In this document: piece by piece, positions 57,445-64,000 of the stretch
How positions within the stretch are numbered: position 1 is the first letter of the stretch
Layout: each line of letters opens with the position of its first letter
NCBI RefSeq assembly: GCF_019112545.1
Contig: NW_025064896.1
Coordinates: forward strand, 565,187 to 629,186
Origin: Guyanagaster necrorhizus
Taxonomy: Eukaryota; Basidiomycota; Agaricomycetes; Agaricales; Physalacriaceae
Length of the DNA stretch: 64,000 bases
Direction of reading: 5' to 3'
Program-made: the position numbers and the translations under genes
Notes under the pieces: generated by a model
Database searches by the model: none
The model's input: only the letters and a program-made list of their open reading frames with translations
Told to the model about the DNA's origin: nothing

Positions 57445-59035
57445 ATGTCCTCCACCAGGGCCCTCAACGCGATTCTTCCTCAGATAGCAAGCTCGCCGTA
57501 CGAGGCGCACCAGAAAGCTCGTACATTTGCTTCTAGATACGCAAAGTCCGGTCAATACGACACCGCCATCGATGTGCTGTTCCAGAGTGCCAGAGAATTG
57601 CTCAAGACAGGGCAAACCGGTTCCGGTACTGACCTTGCCGCATTTATGCTCGATGTCTACGAAACGAAGGGAGAGACCGTTAACGATGAAAACAGAGGTG
57701 CGCAGTGTCGTGGTGTGCATTGTCCTGACTGCTGATTCGAATGACACAGACAGATTGACGCAGCTCATCGCATTGACTGGCTCCTCGGGATCCTGGCGGA
57801 AGACCATCATTGACAAATCAATAGCGTTTGTAACCATTCCCCTACTGCTTGCCGTGATTCTCACGAACAAAATGTATACAGTTGGTCTGCAAAGAATGGT
57901 CCTTGTCCAGCCGGCGATCAGGATCTGCACCACTATGTCGGAGAGCTGTTATTCAAAGGTACTGACCCTTGATGCTACCATGGTGCGCTCTATCCTGAGA
58001 CACTGTACTAGATGGCGCTCTGGACCAGGCGGAACCTCATTTCCTCGCTTCCGGAAAACGAGATAGCGCCAGGCTACTTGCGGACATGTTCATTCAATGG
58101 CTGTCTGAAGGCGGCCCCCCTGGCCCATTTGCATTACGGGGCGTGATTCCGTATGCATGCGTTCCATGTATACTTGCATCTCTCAGCTGATTGTTACCGT
58201 GTATATAGATATCTCCAGAACGGAAACATTCTCGCGGCCCGGACTTTTATCACGCATTTCGTGCCACAGCTTCCACAGACAGCACAGAAGACGTCCAAAC
58301 ACGTTGACGACACCAATGAGGTGATCCTAACGACAGATCCCTATGTAAACTTCGCTCAACTTGCCGTCGTGACGTGTCAGCGTTCTCAGGGAGAGCGGAA
58401 CAAAGCCATGCGTGAGAGTTGGGTCAGGTTATGTGGGACTTATCAGAGCAAAGGGGGATTACTCGCCCAGCCTGAAGTCCGAAAGGTGAGCCCCACCCTG
58501 CACTCCTGATCACACCAGAAGGGCACTTTTAGTTGAGCTTGAATTTGGACCGAAGTGCCGGGTCTTTCGTTGCGCTTTTGCTACAGGGAGATCGGCAATT
58601 CTTGCATTGCTGGAACGACATTCCTTTCGCTAGGGATTTTTTTTTACCGCGTGCAGCAGATCCATGACCATCCTGTTGCCAGAATGCGGCCAAAATCCCG
58701 TACTGCGGTTCAAATTCAAGTCGAGCCTGAATTTATCTGTTTCTGGTGTGAATATTTTACTACGAAAGTAGCACTCCATTGAATACTCTGGGTGCTCCGA
58801 TAAACGGAGAAAAAAGTTTTCGTTAGGCGGCGCTATTGGTTCCAGTTACTCATTTCTTGCGCAGGCACTCAATGAACTCGCGACACTGTATTTCGCCATC
58901 CCTCCTCCGCGAAATCAGGCAGCAAATCCATTTGGCGACATGATGTCGTCTTTGTTTGGAGGATCGTCACCGGCATCTGCGTCATCGGCAAGACGGGTGC
59001 TGGCCCCGAAGTCTACTTCGGACAATTTGGATTAG
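57445..59035 (+). CDS. GET4: GET4 (Golgi-to-ER traffic complex subunit)
   Basis: ATG 57445 encodes MSSTRALNAILPQI; joined exons give SPYEAHQKARTFASRYAKSG, then ELLKTGQTGSGTDLAAFMLD, RLTQLIALTG, DLHHYVGELLFKDGALDQAE, GKRDSARLLADMFIQWLSEG, PYLQNGNILAARTFITHF and the end ALNELATLYFAIPPPRNQ, NPFGDMMSSLFGG. The alpha-helical order and these motifs match fungal Get4, which with Get5 hands tail-anchored membrane proteins to Get3 in the cytosol. An in-frame ATG at 57406 would add 13 residues; 57445 is preferred. The last intron is unusually long, about 58487..58865, because it contains a foldback element. All introns I traced keep frame and the gene appears functional. Confidence 0.9.
58538..58720. 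repeat. foldback (MITE-like) inverted repeat inside a GET4 intron
   Basis: The left arm starts CTTGAATTTGGACCGAAGTG (58538..) and the right arm, reverse-complemented from 58720, starts CTTGAATTTGAACCGCAGTA. The match then continues at about 70% for roughly 60 bases (both reach CTACAGG/CAACAGG). The whole unit is about 183 bases and lies entirely in the intron before exon ALNELATLYF. It is probably a non-autonomous foldback or MITE-like insertion, or a structured RNA hairpin. No clear target-site duplication could be identified. Confidence 0.6.
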
Positions 59036-59715
59036 GCGGACGCTAACTTACAAGGTACAGATGAATTGCCACCAAGTCCACCTCATTCCTAGTCTGTCAC
59101 CCCGACTCATTCGGTCCATAGCGGTCATCCTGTTTGGGAACGTGAATGAAGTTTTACTGTCCGAAGAGCTTTGTTTTATCCTGAAGTACTGGTTTGAACT
59201 CTGACATAGGAACGGCCTTGTTTCCTGCACCGTACACGGTACAGCCCAGCCTTGCATCCGATACAAGATGGCTTCTGTGACTGGGTGACTGACTTTGAAA
59301 TGGGGTGCACACTTGCACATGTAGATGCGTGCTAACGATCAGTTTTATTGACAGCTCCCAGAGCCTTGAGTGCCAGAACTACCATGGTCCAGTATGCTTC
59401 TTCTTCCCAAGGGAGATTGTGGCAGTTGACATTCTCGTCATCATCCACGCTGTACTACCGAGAAAGGCCGGGAGGCAATCTGAAGGGTGTGTGTACATAC
59501 GTTAATTGCATTTGTATTATTCCTTCGCCGCCAGCTAGGGCCGGCATCAGTAAGATCAGAACACAATTATTTTAGATCTGACGTTCGGCAGATTGCCGCC
59601 TGTCCAGGATGTTGGCAGATTTATTCCTGCATTATTGCTGTTCATGCCTTCACTTCCGCTCCAACTACCACGACACCAATCCAGACCTAGATAGGTCCCA
59701 GTGCAGCTCAGAGCT

Positions 59716-61386
59716 ATGAACTCGGTCGCAGAAAAAGATCTTATCAATCTCAACGCATGTAGAGTACGGATTTCTCGACTCTGAGGGTGTGGTTACTAGT
59801 GCTAAGTGTTTTCTAGTATACCTACGGTTAGCCTATCGGGTCGTGCATTTTTTCTTCATCATCCATCGTTTACCCAGTGGCCGGTCTCACGATATCGCTA
59901 TTAGACATATGTCTTACCATGGACTCTGAGGTAGCGCGCGTATGGTCTTGTAAGTGGTCGCTGGGGAAAGTGTTATTTCTTATAGTAAGTTATTTACACT
60001 ATCTTGCTGGTTCGTGTCTCAACTGAAGCAGAATCGGTATATCCCACCGTTAATCATTGCAATGGATTTTTATTGTACGCGTAACATCACCTGGATACGG
60101 TCGCTGCTCACTTACTTTTTCATAAGACAATGCAAATCGTGCATCTAATGATGCTAGCGTACGTGTCTTATTTCTCTAAAGCACGCCGACACTCACTATA
60201 TCGCGCAGTTGTACGTCTGACCGATGTCTTGATACACAGACCCTGACTTATATCAGCTGCAATGTTTCCTTCGTGTTTTCGAACATTGTTAATATCCTTT
60301 TTGTTGCTGATACCCAAGGTACCAATTTCGTTGCTTGAAATCATCTGTCCTCATACCATTCTAGTGATTCTCGGGCTTCGCACTTATGCTTTATACCTCA
60401 AGAGTTTCTGGCTGTACTTCCTGGGATTCTTTATTGTCTTTCCCACCCTCACCGCTATCTTCTTGATACTTTGGGTTTATTGCAAGTACATTATAGGTAA
60501 GGTGGTGCGGATACAATTTCCAATCGATTGACTCCAAGTCTCCGGCTATTTTCTAGTGGACTCTAATCCGAAATATCCTTCACAATGGGTCGGATGTACG
60601 AATCTCCAGTGCAATTCGCCAGTATGCAAGAGAACTTGGATATATCTCTATTGCTATTTCATCGGTTTTGATACTAGTATGCATGATCCCGAGTCTTCTT
60701 ACCGTTCTCTGCTTATGAACTTTACTATGTAGTTATTTTTCTTCTTACGCTCTGGAAATATCGCACCGCCTACCGTGAAAAGGTTTCTACACCCGACGCC
60801 GAACTCGGTACAGTGCTCGCAGATTACGAGTCAAATTTTTTGAAGGCATTGTTTCAGGATGGTTGGTGGTTTGATTGATCCTCGTTGCAATCCGCATAAT
60901 TCCTTATCATTCTCCTTGCAGGCTTTTTGTTCTACGCAGGTGGGTGTTTACTCCTTGGTAGTTCTTGGCCTTTCTGATATTGACGTTATAACTAGCTATG
61001 TTTGGTACGTTTTCGAAAAAAAATCCTAGTAAAGATCTCTGTCAATAATGATGGTAACTCAGCACTTGCACTAGGCAACATACTTGTTACGCTTCTTGGA
61101 CCAGAGAGTCTCACTGCCCTTTTTGTTGGGTGAGGTTATCTATTCCATCATCAACGCCACTGTCATATCGCTTACGCTGCCGTAATTCAGCCCTAGCCGT
61201 GCTCTTCGTTCCACACTGTGTTCTAGGCGAGTTTTCCCTCTAGTCCCATTTCAATACGGACTGACCTCACAGATTCAGACTCTTCTTACATCTGAGAGGG
61301 CAACAAAAACCCAGTCCGGTACCGTCATTCTCAGGCTCCTCGATGATACGCACGATGTCCATGGAGCTCATCAACTTTTCGCGTAA
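59716..61386 (+). CDS. DUF6533-type multi-pass membrane protein (possibly decayed)
   Basis: The N-terminal domain reads AGLTISLLDICLTMDSEVAR, WSCKWSLGKVLFLI and, after a GT-AG intron, NRYIPPLIIA, the conserved core of DUF6533 proteins. Later segments (LVILGLRTYALYLKSFWLYF, GNILVTLLGPESLTALFVG, PSRALRSTLCSRRVF) give about six more membrane segments and the C-terminal RALRSTL-type motif, with stop at 61386. Start ATG 59716 encodes MNSVAEKDLINLNA, but the junction between the first small exons and VAGLTIS is out of phase (phase 0 donor, phase 1 acceptor), so there may be an undetected exon or frame break. The family is a basidiomycete-expanded membrane protein group of unknown role. Confidence 0.55.
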
Positions 61387-61934
61387 AACCCGTGTCCGCT
61401 TAACACGACCGAAATAAACTGCTGAATTCTGTGATGTTTTGAAATTCAAGAGTTAGCCGCTATCAAGGGGAGCAGGCCAGTGTCCAGGATTCACGTCGAC
61501 GGGGATGTCAGATGCATGTTGGCGCTGTGAACCTGCATGCCGTCTCTCTCAAATTCCCACAATACGGAGCGATCCAAACGCCGTCTCTATGGTCGTGAGT
61601 TTTCGAAGGATTCAAGCAACAAATTCAAGCCTCTAGAATCGTAAACTATACAGTATGCGAGTCCGGAGGGACGGCTCTGTACTTGGCATCTTATTTCCGT
61701 CATTCCACGGTCAGGGAAGGAGATGGTGCGGTGTCCAAATATATATTTCTCTGCTTCTTCGACTCTTCGGCGATGTCATCCTGCTACGTTCGTCGCTGCT
61801 GCTGCGACCCATTCAGCAATCCCCTGACCATCCAAAAGTTGATATACTCTCCTCATTTCGGCAGGGTGTATATATATAATTACAAGAGGACAAGTAGTAC
61901 TGCTTTTCTATGTTACAGATTAATCCTCCTCTAA
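61387..61934. other. intergenic
   Basis: No gene; short open frames only. Confidence 0.45.
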
Positions 61935-64000
61935 CTAAGAGTATGTAGTATTTGTGAAGGGAGCCACTTTTAGTTACGAGAACATCGCAAGAGGACGCGG
62001 ACGGCTCATCGACATCAGAGATTATCCTCTGCAAGTCCGGTCTTGTGCGCATGAACCACAAGATCTGCAAAACTCCAGTAGTGTCGATACCAGAGTCGCC
62101 TGAGATGGGTGTGCCAATCAACCGGAAAGCAAGGAGAAGGAGACCTATCAGCATAAACTGCTGATAAGAGCGCTTCCAAAAACTCACCTGCCTAATGGGA
62201 CGCTGCCGTCGCACTTGAAAGGGAATTCTCCAAATCGTGCAACGCAATTTGGGATGCCGGTTTAACGGGGCTGTTCAGCAGAATAGAATGAAGCCCCAGA
62301 TCTTCCATGACAAATCTTCACAAAGACCCACGCATGAATAATGAGAAACCATGTGGAACGAATGGTCGCGTACTGTTCAACAACTGTCAAAGGATTACAC
62401 GACTCAGGGTTGGTCCAAGGAACCCTGGACAGTCGTCCGTAGAAGGGAACCGACTGATCGCTGCTTGATAGAAGAGATTCCACCACTACATGAGGAGATT
62501 TGAGTAGGCGTAATATGCAAACCAGGATGCCGGCACCTATCACGTCAAGGAAAACATTAGACATCTCATAATAGGAAAGTGACCCAAATCCTTGGCTGCT
62601 ACTGTTGGCGCTTGACGCAGTCGTGGTAGGTGTACCGCTGGACGAATCAATGCCTTGCGACGATGGTGGAATTGCAAAAAATGTGTTCGTGGTTGTTAGT
62701 GACTGCCAAGTATTGCCAGGACGGAGACTGGACTGCGCCGATTGAGTGTTTTTCCATTGGTTGACGCCGGTGTAGCAGTTTGAAGTCGACCAGAGACAGT
62801 GACTGCACCGTTGTTTCCATGCGCGGACTGTCCCAGAGGGACAGGCAGTGGTGTAATTGACTGCGGTAGAGCTGGGGAGGGATTGGGATTCTGGGGTGCT
62901 GAAGACACCTGCACTGGGGAAGGTTTTGGGTTTTGGGGTGTTGAACCTGAAACGACCGGTGGTGAAGTATTCTGGTTCTGGGGGGCGGGACCTGAGGGTG
63001 TACCGGTCGGCGGTGCCGGCAAAGGAGTGGGGCTGTGGCTCCGTTGGAATCACCTGCGCCGGGGAAGGATTCTGGTCCTGCAGTGGAATCACCTACACCG
63101 GGGAAGGTTCTGGGTTCTGGGGGGCGGGGCCTGTGGTCGGCGGTGCTGGAACGGGAGTAGGACTTTGGGACTCCGTTGGAGTGACAATGGGTTGTGTAGA
63201 TGGTCCCTGCGGCTCTGGTGCAGGTGTCGGATTAGGGTCCTGAGGGGCCGGGGCGGACGTGGGATTGGCAGCCGGAGTATCCCTAGTCTGCCGTTTGAGA
63301 ATTGCTGCGTCGGGTATGACGGTTTTTTCACCTCGACCATATATTATCGTGGTGCCCTCCGGCGAGGAGGAAACGGTAGCATTGACGGGGACCGTCTCAG
63401 AGTCCCATTTCGCCCAAGTTAATGTCATTTTTTTGGCTAGATGGGTATATGCGTTTGAGGAGGTGCGACTGTGCGTCTGCCACGGCGCTCTGGTTGAGTT
63501 GGGTGATAGTGCAGCCGATAATTTGTATCGTGTCGACGGTGGTCTCATCAAAATAGCTAACATTTTCTGAGCAAAGATTAATGGGCGAAGACGGCTGGGG
63601 AACTAGACGAATTATGTACCTCGCATTCATATTTAGTCCGGGGGGCACGGGCGGAGTGAGGGTAACAAGATTACCAGTGGAGCCATTGGAATCCGTGATG
63701 TTCGCTGACGTATAGAAAAGAGCGTGACGCCACCATACGCAAACAATCAGTATTCACCTACAAGGACGACAGAAAAGGGTCCTGAAAGTTGTAACTATAG
63801 AAATTTAGCCACTTGAATGTATTGGGCGCTAGAAATGTGGAAATGAGTTTTGGTAGTTCTGTCTCACATGAGAACACTCACCAAGAACAGGGATGGGTTG
63901 GACATGTTCATCGTAAGTCGTGTCTCGTGTCCAATTCCCGGTATTGTTGATTGGCGTTACCGATGCACCATCGACATAGCCGCAAGTGACATTGAAGGTT
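61935..64000 (-). CDS. multi-pass membrane protein with proline-rich region, 5' end outside window
   Basis: Paralogue of 52690..54655, in opposite orientation and running off the right edge. On the minus strand: NVTCGYVDGASVTPINNTGN at the edge, RHALFYTSANITDSNGSTGN, VSYFDETTVDTIQIIGC, then a Pro-rich tract (repeat feature) and a membrane segment MSNVFLDVIGAGILVCIL, ending in the family tail GVLQILWFMRTRPDLQ and VDEPSASS with TAG at 61935. Between YPSSQK and MTLTWAKWDSETVPVNAT the frame is broken: a run of seven A (about 63423-63430) would read correctly with six. This is either a frameshift mutation or a base-call error in a homopolymer. The downstream TM and tail exons look intact, so this copy may be nearly functional. 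Confidence 0.6.
62860..63240 (-). repeat. imperfect tandem repeats encoding Pro-rich PQNPxPSP units
   Basis: Direct repeats of about 40-60 bases share GGTTCTGGGG plus GCGGG and GGTCGGCGGTGC elements (for example near 62971 and 63111). On the minus strand they encode units such as PQNPNPSPAL and PQNPKPSP. Frames change across the tract because repeat slippage need not be a multiple of three. Confidence 0.65.

Noticed and set aside
1..64000. CRISPR arrays, rRNA or telomere repeats
   Set aside because: No regularly spaced repeats, rRNA signatures or telomeric TTAGGG arrays were seen.

Overview
The window reads as nuclear DNA of a filamentous basidiomycete, most likely an Agaricomycete. Genes are split by many short introns (about 45-60 bases), and several families typical of mushroom-forming fungi are present: a FunK1 kinase, F-box genes, a DUF6533 membrane protein, WOPR and CFEM proteins, and multi-copy P450s. 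Genes are dense on both strands with no operon logic. I saw no rRNA, CRISPR or convincing tRNA. Gene models were built by eye from GT-AG/GC-AG junctions that restore known family motifs.

Layout. 0-2 kb: FunK1 kinase running off the left edge (minus). 3.5-10 kb: two tandem CDF metal transporters (plus) with an F-box gene between them (minus). 10-16.7 kb: two tandem cytochrome P450s (minus) that share a recent gene-conversion tract; a solo LTR with target-site duplication lies between them. 18-23 kb: a DUF1479 oxygenase-like gene and a divergent, very intron-rich beta-tubulin (both minus), separated by a partial duplicate of the tubulin 3' end. 23-25 kb: remnants of a CFEM-type wall protein and an alpha/beta hydrolase. 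26.5-31 kb: an intronless 721-residue secreted low-complexity orphan, HSBP1 and an aldo/keto reductase. 33.7-43.3 kb: an F-box-like gene, a WOPR (Gti1/Pac2) regulator, TFIIH subunit Tfb2 and gankyrin (the last two divergent). 43.9-47.5 kb: a small secreted protein, then two divergent small heat-shock proteins around a promoter carrying heat-shock elements. 47.9-51.4 kb: a gene with a FAR1-like pattern and a type-B carboxylesterase. 52.7-64 kb: two paralogous proline-rich membrane proteins in opposite orientation, both apparently damaged, flanking an NTF2-like gene, GET4 and a DUF6533 membrane protein.

Function. There is no single pathway. Housekeeping genes (Tfb2, gankyrin, GET4, HSBP1, sHSPs, tubulin) sit among fast-evolving accessory families. 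Three neighbours relate to proteostasis and heat shock (HSBP1, the sHSP pair, gankyrin), but they are not adjacent. The accessory parts show repeated local duplication followed by conversion, truncation or decay.
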